Below, in pieces: positions 7,478 through 20,400 of a DNA stretch of 64,000 nt. The stretch is from Flavobacterium sp. 9. GTDB taxonomy: Bacteria; Bacteroidota; Bacteroidia; Flavobacteriales; Flavobacteriaceae. The notes under the pieces were generated by a model that was not told where the DNA came from, ran no database searches, and saw nothing but the letters and a program-made list of their open reading frames with translations. The position numbers were made by a program, and so were the translations under genes. Numbering within the stretch: position 1 is the stretch's first letter; each line of letters begins with the position of its first letter. Location of the stretch: the NCBI RefSeq assembly GCF_002754195.1, contig NZ_PEEU01000001.1:310001-374000 (forward strand), read 5' to 3'.

Positions 7478-8401
7478 TTAATCTAAAAAGTTGTAACGCA
7501 ATCCTAATTCAAAAGTATCATTGGCAAAAGCGCCGTTGTTGCCAATATAACTGGAATAAGCCAGAAAGATTCCGAGATTATTTAATTGAAGCCCAAAAGC
7601 TCCCGAAATAGCTTCGTTAGTGTGATACATTGCCGATATGTTTATATTGTATTCCGGCATATTGAATCTCCCTCCTATATCTACTATATCCTTAAATCCT
7701 CTAATGGCCCTGTAAGCTAAAAGGGGTTCGATATTAAAATCGTTTATTCTGCTGGACAGAAACACCTTATAACTTATTGCCGAATAAAATATCTGATTAT
7801 CTACATATCTTCTTTCGCCATTATCGTTTTCAAAAAATACATTATTGAGATTAGGTACCGCAGCTTGAACAGTTAATAATTTGGTAGTATATGAAACTCC
7901 GAAATCACCGTCTAAAGCGCCACCTTCATTAAAATTCTGAATGGAAGGATCGTCTATGTTTCCGCTAATTTTACTATTATCAAGAGAGAGAAATCTTGCT
8001 CCAAATGATAATCCGAAATTTAATTTACGATCTTCATCATCAAGAGGCAAATGGTAAGCAAAAGTTCCCAAAATTCGCGTATTGGATATTAAACCTGCTT
8101 TGTCATTACTAAAATTAAGTCCGTAAGCAAGTCTGTTATCCGGATTATATTCGGCTGTAGCATACATTAATACAGGCTTTCCCGGTACATCATCCCACTG
8201 TCCCTGATATCCAATGTTTACATTTAAACCCTTATTGAGTCCCGCCATCGCAGGATTGCCCAAATATTGGTTTTGAAAATACATGGCTTCGAATCTATTC
8301 AATTGTGCATTTGCCGGATTTGTTACCAATAAAACTATGCTCAAAAACAGAATTTGTCTGATGATAGATAATCTCATAATTACTCTTTTACTTGTACTCA
8401 T
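7478..8401 (-). CDS. PorP/SprF family type IX secretion membrane protein
   Basis: The signal peptide is followed by RFEAMYFQNQYLGNPAMAG, the hallmark N-terminus of PorP/SprF outer-membrane beta-barrel proteins. Alternating beta strands continue to the end and the last residues resemble a barrel-closing strand (LGLRYNFLD). PorP/SprF proteins work with T9SS substrates carrying type B sorting domains; SprF is needed for SprB surface display in F. johnsoniae. The gene begins 54 bp after the giant type B adhesin, so it is almost certainly that protein's dedicated partner. The start could also be the ATG at 8377, which gives a more compact signal peptide. Confidence 0.92.
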   Translation of the reverse strand: MSTSKRVIMRLSIIRQILFLSIVLLVTNPANAQLNRFEAMYFQNQYLGNPAMAGLNKGLNVNIGYQGQWDDVPGKPVLMYATAEYNPDNRLAYGLNFSNDKAGLISNTRILGTFAYHLPLDDEDRKLNFGLSFGARFLSLDNSKISGNIDDPSIQNFNEGGALDGDFGVSYTTKLLTVQAAVPNLNNVFFENDNGERRYVDNQIFYSAISYKVFLSSRINDFNIEPLLAYRAIRGFKDIVDIGGRFNMPEYNINISAMYHTNEAISGAFGLQLNNLGIFLAYSSYIGNNGAFANDTFELGLRYNFLD

Positions 8402-8455
8402 ATCTATATGGTTATGATGTAATAATTATATTATTTAGTCTTTTTACTATAGAAA

Positions 8456-11400
8456 TTAATCTCTTATAATGGTAATGAAACCTTTGATTTTAGGTAAAGC
8501 ATCGCCCAGATCAATTAGATAATAATAAGTATCATTGTTAAGTGGAGATCCGTCGAATAATCCTCCCCAATCATTGCTATATGATTTTTTAGAATACACT
8601 ATTCGGCCTGCTCTGTCATATACTGTAACGCTATTGTTAGGATATAAGAGGATATCTTTAATTTCCCAGAAGTCATTTTTACCATCTCCATTTGGTGATA
8701 AAATATTATTTGCCGTCACTTTATCTGGTGCAACAGCTTTGTACACTGTAATTGTATACGTTTCTGTTGTTGTTCCGTCTTCTGCTGTTACGACTGTTTT
8801 AATAATATTCTCTCCAGGATTTAGAGGTATTGGTGTACTTGCTGTAGCATTAGCAACGGCTACTCCATTTACAGTTATGTGAGCATTAAGATCTGTAACG
8901 ATTGGTATTACGGTAATCGATGCAACATCATATTTAACTGCTGCGGTATAGTCTTTTACATCCGATTCGAATGCGGGTTCTAATACTCCATTACTTATAG
9001 AAAGGTTAGATAATGTTGCAATATCTGAACTCGCTTTTATAATGTTTAATATGTAAGTTTTTGTAACCAATCCGTCTGGTGAAGTCACTGTTACAACCAT
9101 TTTGTTTATTCCTGTTACTAACGAAACCGGAGTTAATGATCCACCATTAACAATAGTAATTCCGTTTATTTTTATCGTCGCCAAAGGATCTTCAGAAGAA
9201 ACTGTTATTGTTTCTGTATGAATGTCATTTCCAACATTTACATTGTACAATAAGGTATCTGGTGAGAAAGCAGGATTAAGTAAACCACTATTAATAGATA
9301 AACTTGCCAGATTCACATTACTTAAAACAGAAGGTGTTACCGTTAATACACCAGAAACAAAAGTGATTGCATAATTAGAGTCAATTGCTCCGCTCGCCAC
9401 AATTGGATATGATCCAATTGAACTTGTTGTATTCGCAATTGTCGAAAGTACTGTTGGCGTGTCTAAACTTGCCGAAGTATCTCCGTTTACAAATCCGGAA
9501 TAACTTGCCGTTAAAGCTGGATTTGCAGAACCGTACGTTTTCGATTTATCGTCTGCTGTAATGGTTAGAGTTGCTGTGGTTACGGCTAGATTCCCCTTCA
9601 CAAAAGTAATCGTGTAATTAGAATCTAAGGCTCCGCTTGCTACAATTGGATACGATCCAACCGGACTTCCCGTTACTGCTATTGTTGAAAGCGTTGCTGG
9701 CGTGTCTAAACTCGCTGAAGTATCCCCGTTTACAAATCCGGTATAACTTGCCGTTAAAGCTGGATTTGCAGATCCGTAAGTTTTCGATTTATCGTCTGCC
9801 GTAATGGTTAAAGTTGCTGTAGTTACGGCCAGATTTCCATTCACAAAAGTGATCGTGTAATTAGAATCCAATGCTCCACTTGCCACAATTGGATAGGATC
9901 CAACCGGACTTCCTGCAACTGCTATTGTCGAAAGCGTTGCTGGAGTATCTAAACTTGCTGCCGTATCTCCGTTTACAAATCCGGTATAACTTGCCGTTAA
10001 AGTAGGATTTGCAGAACCATACGTTTTGGTTTGATCGTCTGCAGTAATGGTTAGAGTTGCTTTTGTTACGGCTAGATTTCCATTCACAAAAGTGATCGTG
10101 TAATTAGAATCTAAAGCTCCGCTTGCCACAATTGGATAGGATCCGACTGGACTTCCCGTTACGGCTATTGTCGAAAGCGTTCCTGGCGTATCCAAACTTG
10201 CCGCGGTATCTCCGTTTACAAATCCGGTATAACTTGCCGTTAAAGCTGGATTTGCAGATCCGTAGGTTTTCGTTTTATCATCTGCTGTAATGGTTAAAGT
10301 TGCAGTTGTTACGGCCAGATTCCCATTCACGAAAGTAATAGTATAGTTGGAATCTAAAGCTCCGCTTGCTACAATTGGATATGATCCAACTGGACTTCCT
10401 GCAACCGCTATTGTCGAAAGCGTTGCTGGCGTGTCTAAACTTGCCGCGGTATCTCCGTTTACAAAACCTGTGTAACTTGCTGTTAAAGCTGGATTTGCAG
10501 AACCGTAGGTTTTCGTTTGATCGTCTGCAGTAATGGTTAAAGTTGCGGTGGTTAATGCCAGATTTCCATTCACGAAAGTAATTGTGTAATTAGAATCTAA
10601 AGCTCCGCTTGCCACAATTGGATATGATCCAACCGGACTTCCTGTAACTGCTATTGTCGAAAGCGTTGCTGGCGTGTCTAAACTTGCCGAAGTATCTCCG
10701 TTTACAAAACCTGTGTAACTTGCTGTTAAAGATGGATTTGCAGAACCATACGTTTTGCTTTGATCATCGGCTGTAATGGTTAGAGTCGAAGTTGTTACGG
10801 CTAGATTTCCATTCACGTAAGTGAAAGCATAATTATCATCGACTGCAGCACTTGCTACAATTGGATACGAACCTACGGCACTTGCTGTGGTTGCAGTTGT
10901 TGTAATTGTTGGCTGTGTTACTAAATCTGTTTCTGATTCGCCATTAGTAAAACCAGAATATGTTACTGTTAGAGCCGGATTTGCATCTCCGTAAATTTTG
11001 GTTTTGTCAACTGCTGTGATAGTTAAAGCAGCTTTGGTAATTTCCAGATTTCCATTCACGTAAGTGAAAGCATAATTATCATCGACTGCAGCACTTGCTA
11101 CAATTGGATAGGAACCAACGGCACTTGCTGTGGTTGCGGTTGTTGTAATTGTTGGCTGAGTTACTAAATCTGTTGCTGATTCGCCATTGGCAAAACCCGA
11201 ATATGTCACTGTTAGAGCCGGGTTTGCATCTCCGTAAACTTTATTTTTATCATCAGCTGTAATGGTTAAAGCGGCTTTGGTAATAGTTAATGTCGAACCT
11301 GTTGTAAAACTCATTGTATAATTTACAGCTATCGCTCCGCTTACTGTTAACGGATAAACACCTACCGGACTCGAAGTATCTGCTGTAGTTGTAACTGTTG

Positions 11401-14400
11401 CAGGGATTAGTAAAACTGTTTCGGTATCACCATTTACAAAACCAGAATATGCTACTGTAAAAGTTGGATTTGCCGAGCCATAAGTTTTAGTTTGATTATC
11501 TGCAGTAACAGTAAGACTAGCAGTATTTATTAAAAGATTTCCATTCACGTAAGTGAAAGTGTAATTTGGATTTACTGCTCCAGTTGCAGTTATAGGATAA
11601 AATCCTACTCCGCTTCCTAAAAGTGCTGTTGTTGAAACACTTGGAGCTGTCGTTAAACTTGTGACTGTATCTCCATTTACAAATCCTGCATAACTAACCG
11701 TTAATGTTGGATTTGCATCGCCGTAAACTTTGGTTTTATCATCGGCTGTAACCGTTAAGGTTGCTGGGCTTACTGTACTGGAAATTGTTGCTACATTTAC
11801 GGTAAGCGCATTATTACTGGTTAAAACTATATCTCCAGAGTAGCTTCCTGCAGCAATATTTCCCTTTAATCTTATATACACTGGTGTAGAAGCGATAATT
11901 CCTAACGTACCAACTGTAACAGTGTTTGTAAAAGTACTATTATCTGTACTTACTTCAAATCCTGAAGGCGCAGTAACTAAGATTCCGGCAAGCATATCGC
12001 TTCCAGATACATTAAACGTACCGGATGTTGATGCTGTTCCATAGGTTGTAGTTAGTGCAGATAATGTTCCTGTTGTTACAATAGTTGGTGGTGCTGTTCT
12101 GGTAACAACGACTGTATAAGTTTCTGTTGTTATACCATCTTGAGCTGTTACAATTGTAGTAATTGTGTTTGTGCCTACTGCCAAAGCAATAGCTCCCGAA
12201 GCATTTCCGCTAATTACTGGAACTCCATTTACGGTTACAGTTGCATCTGCATCCTGGGTAACCGGTGTTACTGTCAAACTTGTTATCGCATTCGCGACAG
12301 TAGCGGTATAATTCTTAGTTGTTATAGCAAAAACTGGTGTCAAAGTGCCCTGACTTATACTAAGATTAGTCAAAAGAGCATCAGTTAGTGGCAATACCTC
12401 TAGTACTCCCGAAACATAACTAAAACTATAATTCACACTTACTGCTCCAGTTGCTGTAATTGGATATAATCCAACCGGACTTGTTGTAATGGCTGTTGTT
12501 GTAATTGTAGCCAAAGTTGTTAAGCTCGTTTGAGTATCACCATTGGCAAAACCGGAATAGGTTGCCGTTAGAGTTGGATTTACATCGCCAAAACTTTTAG
12601 TCTTATTATCAGCTGTAATCGTTAAAACAGCTTTGGTAACTTCTAGATTTCCTGCAACATAACTAAAGGTATAATTTGTAGATGCTGCTCCGCTTGCTGT
12701 GATTGGATAGGTACCAACAGGGCTTGTAGCTATTGCAGTTGTAGTTATCGTTGGCGCTGTTGTTAAACTTGTTGCGCTATCTCCATTTACAAATCCTGAA
12801 TATGTTACTGTTAATGTTGGATTCACGTCACCATAAACTTTGGTTTGATTATCCGCAGTTATTGTCAGCGTAACTGGTGTTACTGCTAAACTTCCTGCAA
12901 CATAACTAAAGGTATAATTTGTAGATACTGCTCCGCTTGCCGTAATTGGATAGGTACCAACAGGGCTTGTGGCGATTGCAGTTGTAGTTATCGTTGGCGC
13001 TGTTGTTAAACTTGTTGCGCTATCACCATTTACAAAACCCGAATACGTCACTGTTAATGTTGGATTGGCATCACCGTAAACTTTGGTTTGATTATTAGCA
13101 GTTATTGTCAGCGTAACTGGTGTTACCGCTAAACTTCCTGCAACATAACTAAAGGTATAATTTGTGGATGCTGCTCCGCTTGCCGTAATTGGGTACGTTC
13201 CAACAGGACTTGTCACAGTCGCAGTTGTTGTAATAGTTGGCGCTGTTGTTAAACTTGTTGCGCTATCTCCGTTTACAAAACCCGAATATGTCACTGTTAA
13301 AGCAGGATTCGCATCACCATAAACTTTCGTTTGATTGTCAGCAGTTATTGTAAGCGTAACTGGTGTTACTGCTAAACTTCCTGCAACATAAGTAAAGGTA
13401 TAATTTGTGGATGCTGCTCCGCTTGCCGTAATTGGATAGGTACCAACAGGACTTGTGGCAATTGCAGTTGTAGTTATCGTTGGAGCTGTTGTTAAACTTG
13501 TTGCGCTATCTCCATTTACAAATCCTGAATATGTTACTGTTAAAGCAGGATTGGCATCACCATAAACTTTGGTTTGATTATCCGCAGTTATTGTCAGTGT
13601 AACTGGTGTTACTGCTAAACTTCCTGCAACATAACTAAAGGTATAATTTGTGGATGCTGCTCCGCTTGCCGTAATTGGATAGGTACCAACAGGGCTTGTG
13701 GCGATTGCAGTTGTAGTTATCGTTGGCGCTGTTGTTAAACTTGTTGCGCTATCTCCATTTACAAATCCTGAATATGTTACTGTTAAAGCAGGATTGGCAT
13801 CACCATAAACTTTGGTTTGATTATCCGCAGTTATTGTCAGTGTAACTGGTGTTACTGCTAAACTTCCTGCAACATAACTAAAGGTATAATTTGTAGATGC
13901 TGCTCCGCTTGCCGTAATTGGATAGGTTCCAACAGGGCTTGTGGCGATTGCAGTTGTAGTTATCGTTGGCAATGTCAATAAATCTGTTGCTGATTCGCCA
14001 TTGGCAAAACCGGAATACGTCACTGTTAATGTTGGATTCGCATCACCATAAACTTTGGTTTGATTGTCAGCAGTTATTGTAAGCGTAACTGGTGTTACTG
14101 CTAAACTTCCTGCAACATAAGTAAAGGTATAATTTGTGGATGCTGCTCCGCTTGCTGTGATTGGATATGTTCCAACAGGACTTGTGGCGATTGCAGTTGT
14201 AGTGATTGTTGGCGGAGTTACTAAATCTGTTGCTGATTCTCCATTGGCGAAACCGGAATACGTTACGGTTAATGTTGGATTTGCGTCTCCGTAAACTTTT
14301 GTTTTATCAACTGCGGTGATTGTTAAAGCAGCTTTGGTAATGTCCAGATTTCCATTCACGTAAGTGAAAGTATAATTGTCATCTGCTGCGGCGCTTGCTA

Positions 14401-17400
14401 CAATTGGATACGAACCAACGGCGCTTGCTGTCGTAGCGGTTGTTGCAATTGTTGGCTGCGTTACTAAATCCGTTTCTGATTCTCCATTGGCAAAACCGGA
14501 ATACGTTACGGTTAATGTTGGATTTGCGTCTCCGTAAACTTTGGTTTTATCAACTGCAGTGATTGTTAAAGCTGCTTTGGTGATTTCCAGATTTCCATTC
14601 ACGTAAGTGAAAGTATAATTATCATCGACCGCTGCACTCGCCACAATTGGATATGAACCTACGGCGCTTGCTGTGGTCGCGGTTGTTGTAATTGTTGGTT
14701 GAGTTACTAAATCTGTTGCTGATTCGCCATTGGCAAAACCGGAATACGTTACGGTTAATGTTGGATTTGCGTCTCCGTAAACTTTGGTTTTATCAACCGC
14801 TGTAATGGTTAAAGCGGCTTTGGTAATTTCCAGATTTCCATTCACGTAAGTGAAAGTATAATTATCATCGACCGCTGCGCTAGCTACAATTGGATAGGAA
14901 CCTACGGCGCTGGCTGTGGTCGCGGTTGTTGTAATTGTTGGCTGCGTTACTAAATCTGTTGCTGATTCTCCATTGGTAAAACCGGAATACGTTACCGTTA
15001 ATGTTGGATTTGCGTCTCCGTAAACTTTGGTTTTATCAACCGCTGTAATGGTTAAAGCTGCTTTGGTGATTTCCAGATTTCCATTCACGTAAATGAAAGC
15101 ATAATTATCATCGACCGCCGCACTTGCTACAATTGGATATGAACCAACGGCGCTTGCTGTCGTTGCTGTCGTGGTAATTGTTGGTTGTGTTACTAAATCT
15201 GTTGCTGATTCGCCATTTGCAAAACCGGAATACGTTACGGTTAATGTTGGATTTGCGTCTCCGTAAACTTTGGTTTTATCAACCGCTGTAATGGTTAAAG
15301 CGGCTTTGGTAATTTCCAGATTTCCATTCACGTAAGTGAAAGTATAATTATCATCGACCGCTGCGCTAGCTACAATTGGGTATAAACCTACGGCACTGGC
15401 TGTAGTTGCAGTTGTTGTAATTGTTGGCGGTGTTACTAAATCCGTTTCTGATTCGCCATTGGCAAAACCGGAATACGTTACGGTTAATGTTGGATTTGCG
15501 TCTCCGTAAACTTTGGTTTTATCAACTGCTGTAATGGTTAAAGCGGCTTTGGTGATTTCCAGATTTCCATTCACGTAAGTGAAAGTATAATTATCATCGA
15601 CCGCTGCACTCGCCACAATTGGGTATGAACCTACGGCGCTTGCTGTGGTCGCGGTTGTTGTAATTGTTGGCGGAGTTACTAAATCTGTTGCTGATTCTCC
15701 ATTGGCAAAACCGGAATACGTTACCGTTAATGTTGGATTTGCGTCTCCGTAAACTTTGGTTTTATCAACTGCTGTAATAGTTAAAGCTGCTTTGGTGATT
15801 TCCAGATTTCCATTCACGTAAGTGAAAGTATAATTATCATCTACTGCGGCGCTGGCTACAATTGGGTATGAACCTACGGCACTGGCTGTTGTTGCTGTCG
15901 TTGTAATTGTTGGCGGTGTTACTAAATCCGTTTCTGATTCGCCATTGGCAAAACCGGAATACGTTACCGTTAATGTTGGATTTGCGTCTCCGTAAACTTT
16001 TGTTTTATCAACTGCGGTGATTGTTAAAGTGGCTTTGGTAACGGATAAATTTCCATTCACATAATTTATAATGTAATTAGGACTTACAGCTCCGCTAGGT
16101 GTAATTGGATAATCTCCTATACCACTTCCTACTACGGCTGTAGTATTATATATTGGAGGCGTTGTTATGCTTGCTTCTGTATCTCCATTCACAAAACCGT
16201 TATAAGTTCCTGTAAAAGTAGGATTAGCTGCTCCGTAGACTCTTGTTTTATCATCGGCCGTGAAAGTTAGTGAAGCTGCAGTTATCGTCAAATTTCCATT
16301 TATATATGTAAAAGTGTAATTTGAACTTACTGCTCCACTAGGTGTAATAGGATATGTTCCAATTCCGCTATTTGCTGTAGCTGTTGTTGTAGCGCTTGCT
16401 AGAGTCGTCAGGTTTGTCGATGTATCTCCGTTTACAAATCCAGCATAATTTACGGTTAAAGTTGGATTGGCATCTCCATACACTTTCGTTTTATCGGCTG
16501 CTGTAATTGTTAACGGTGCTTTATTGACTGTGCTGGAAACTATAGCAAAATTAACCGTTGTAGCACCAGTACTGCTTAATACCACGTCGCCTAAATAACT
16601 TCCTGCCGGAGTGGTTCCTTTTAATCTGATATACACGGGTGTAGACACAATAATTCCTGGTGCGCCAACTGTAACTGTATTTGTAAAAGTAATGTTATCA
16701 GTACTTACTTCAAATCCTGAAGGTGCAGTTACTAAAATTCCCGCAAACATATCGGTTCCTGAAACATTAAAAGTAGCAGATGCAGATGGCGTACCATAAA
16801 TAGTACTCAGTGCAGCCACAGTTCCGGTAGCTACAATTGTTGGTGGTGCTGTTCTGGTTACTGTAATTGTATATGTACCAATTGTTGTTCCGTCCTGAGC
16901 CGTAACTACTGTAGTAATAATATTAGGACCAACAGCCAAAGCAATTGCTCCTGAAGGACTTCCGCTTGCTACTGTCACTCCATCTACCTTTACTACCGCA
17001 TTGGGATCTGTTGTCGCTGGTGTCACGGTTAAACTCGTAACAGCATTTGCTACAGTGGCGGTATAAATTGTAGTTCCTGTTGCAAAAACAGGAGTTAAAG
17101 TCCCTTGACTTATTGTTAAATTACTTAATGTTGCTACATTATTAAGAGTGATTACACCAGCTGGATTACCCGTACCTACTGTTGACAGATACATTTCATC
17201 ACCTGCTGAACCATTTCGTTCAACGACCATAACCCGATAAATCGTTGCCGGATTTAAACCCGTTATATTAACTGCTGTTCCTGTACCGTTATAAACACAA
17301 TACCAACCACTTGTTCCTATTTGAGTTCCTGTACCAAAAGCTGCATTTGCAGTATAAACTGTCAAATCAACTGGTAAAGGACTTCCTGTGGCTCCGGCAT

Positions 17401-20400
17401 ACATAAACACGGCTCTCGAAGATCCGTTACCATTTGCCCAGCTGGCTGTGGTTGTTGTTCCGGTTGTGGCTGTAAAAACAACATTTGTTGCTTGTGTAGT
17501 GGGTGCAAATAGTGGGTTATTACGTAAAATAGAAATGCTATTTCCAGTTCTATTTGCAGTTATTATATCATCTTTGCCATCTCCATCTAAATCCCCAATT
17601 TTAATTCTCCTAACAATAGGATTAGCAGCAAAATCAGTTTTTGATGCAAAAGTAACAGTACTTCCTGTTCCCACCGTTGTATTACGAAGGACTGACACAA
17701 AACCACCATTAGCTTTAGTTGCAACTAGATCTAATTTCCCATCACCATCTAAGTCTCCAATATCAAGATCTATAATATTATCAACTGTAGAAAAATCGAC
17801 TTTAGGTCCAAAATTAATGTTACCAATTCCAGATGATGTATTATTTAAAACTGACACTGTGTTATTAGCACAGGCAATATCAGGTTTACCATCATTATTT
17901 AAGTCTCCAACTACAACATTGTAGGCAGACGATGTAACGGGAAAGCTGATATAATTATCAAAACTAATAATACCAGTTGTTGAAATATTACGAAAAACTG
18001 ATACTGACTGACCATTAAAAAGAGACACGGCAACATCCATTTTGTTATCACCATCAAAATCTCCTACCGATACCCCGTTTGGACCAGTACCCACAGCAAG
18101 ATCGGTTTTGGCGGTAAAGCCTATATTTCCTATGCCCGATGATGTATTACGAAAAACAGATATTGAATTACTATTAAAATTTCCTGTAATTATATCAGAC
18201 TTACCATCTCCATCAAAATCATGTGCTACAATACTATTAGGATTTGTATCTGTTGTTAAATTTACAGAAGCCGCAAAAGCAATGTTCCCTATTCCTGATG
18301 ATGTATTTCTTATAATCGAAACTGTATTACTATTATAATTTGTTACTGCTAAATCAATTTTTCCGTCATTATCAAAATCTCCTATGCATATCCCCTCAGG
18401 AGTATTACCAACAGGAAAATCAACTTTGGCAGCAAAAGAACCAGTAGAAATATTTCCACTAGTAGAGATATTACGAAGAATTGATATTGAACTAGCATTA
18501 CTATCTGTTATTGCAAGATCAGGCTTACCATCTCTGTCAAAATCTCCAATTACCACATTAGTAACATTGTTTGTTAACGAAAAATCAACCTTTACTTCAA
18601 AATCATCAATAGTAATATTACCTTTATTAGGTGTAAAAGTTGTAATAAATGGTACTAACGAATATCCAACTAAAACAGTCGAAGTATTAATTACAGATAT
18701 AGACTTATAAGTTGCTCCTGCAGGAACTGTAACTGTTAAACTTGTTGCGCTAGCTGCAGTAACTGTAGCTTGAGCAGCTCCAAAAAACACTATATTTTCT
18801 GCTATTGTCGCTCCAAAATTAGTTCCGGTAATCGTTACTGTAGTACCAATCGGTCCTGTCTGCGGGCTAAAATTGGTTACTATTGGCGGTGGTGCAACTC
18901 CAGTCTGAAAACTAAACACTGCTCCAGTTGGCAAAGCAACTGTATTAAAAGAAACTTTATTGCCCGTAATTGCTGCTCCCGGATATTTTACTACAGATCC
19001 CCCATTAAAATTGCCTGTACCTGTAGGATCTACTAAAAGGATATAATTACCAGCACTCTGTGCAGAATAGGTCAGCCCAGTTATATCATAACTTAGTGAT
19101 ACTGTTCCTGGGTTTCCTGTACTTTGAACTTTCCAAATTCTTTGTACTCGTTTTATAGAACCAATCACTGTCTCTGTCAATGCACTTGTATCGTGTCCAA
19201 TAACTAAAAAACCATTATTAACTAATGAAGAAGGATTACTAATTACTATATTTCCTTTTCCACTTTGTCCGGTACCGTCCCCGCCTCCGGTATTCATACT
19301 ATTGGAGATAACCTGATTTAAACCTGATAAATCATCTTGACCAATACCAAATACATCATTATGATAAGCGGCATTGGCGGTTGCATCCCAAATAACAGTA
19401 TTATTTCCAGCTAAATAATTATCGGTTTTATGAATACCATATTTTAAAGATAAATAAGACTGGATATTTAATCTTTGTAAAGCTGTTGATTCATTATATA
19501 CCACAACTTCTGCTATCTGTCCTTGCAAATGATTCCAACCGGAGCTATTTCCTCTATTATTGGTAGTCCCCACAGTTGGTGTAACAGATAAACTAGAAAA
19601 ATTACCACCATTTCCAAATGCCATTGTTTGATTAACGCCGTCTAAACTTCCCACGGTGCCACCAGCTATTGAGGTATCCATATTAAAAATATGAAAGTTT
19701 GTATACTCTGTCATTGCAAAACTGGAATGAACACTATTTTTTCCAGACGCTACATACATACGGGAACTTTGCTGTGTAAATACAGCAATACCATAGTTAG
19801 TTCCTGATGATGAACTTCCAATAATAGTTCCTCCTGCTGAACTATTTTCTTTAAAAACACCATAAGCATCTACATAAGTAATAGAAGTATTACCAATTAA
19901 ATTTTGAGTAGCAGGATAAGTTGTAATTGAATTTGTATTATTGAATTGAACGGTAGGATGAAAATTAACAGCATTATTATTTACAGTTGGCGGCGTGGCA
20001 CTTACTGCAAAGGTATTAATGCCTGCCAAGTCAGACCACGCTGTTAAATTACCTCCCGCGGCCGTGGCACCATTACTGGCATCTAACCAAAGCTGAAGTC
20101 CTGTAATTACACCTCCCGGTCCTACTGTGCTAGTGCTTACTGTATCTGTAGTTACTTGCACAGGATTTTCAGTACTTGTAGCAGTAAGGTGTAATTCGTT
20201 CCCTATTGAACCATTAAATTCAATGACCATTATCTGATAAGTTGTTGAAGGTAATAAACCTGTAATATTTACCGTTGTCCCAGTGCCTTTATATACACAA
20301 TACCACCCTGATGTACCAATTTGAGTACCAGAGCCAAAAATACTATTTGCTGTATAAGCAAAATAATTAAGAGGTAAAGGATTAGCACCTACTCCGGCAT

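Noticed and set aside
7277..7486. 69-codon plus-strand frame
   Set aside because: It starts with TTG, overlaps the end of the PorP/SprF gene and has no family similarity.
9320..16535. CRISPR-like periodicity
   Set aside because: The 243-bp period is an in-frame protein repeat with no spacer-repeat alternation.
17388..17924. 178-codon frame opposite the adhesin gene
   Set aside because: It is antisense to the FG-GAP repeats; its repetitive Pro/Ser composition comes from the Asp-rich sense codons.
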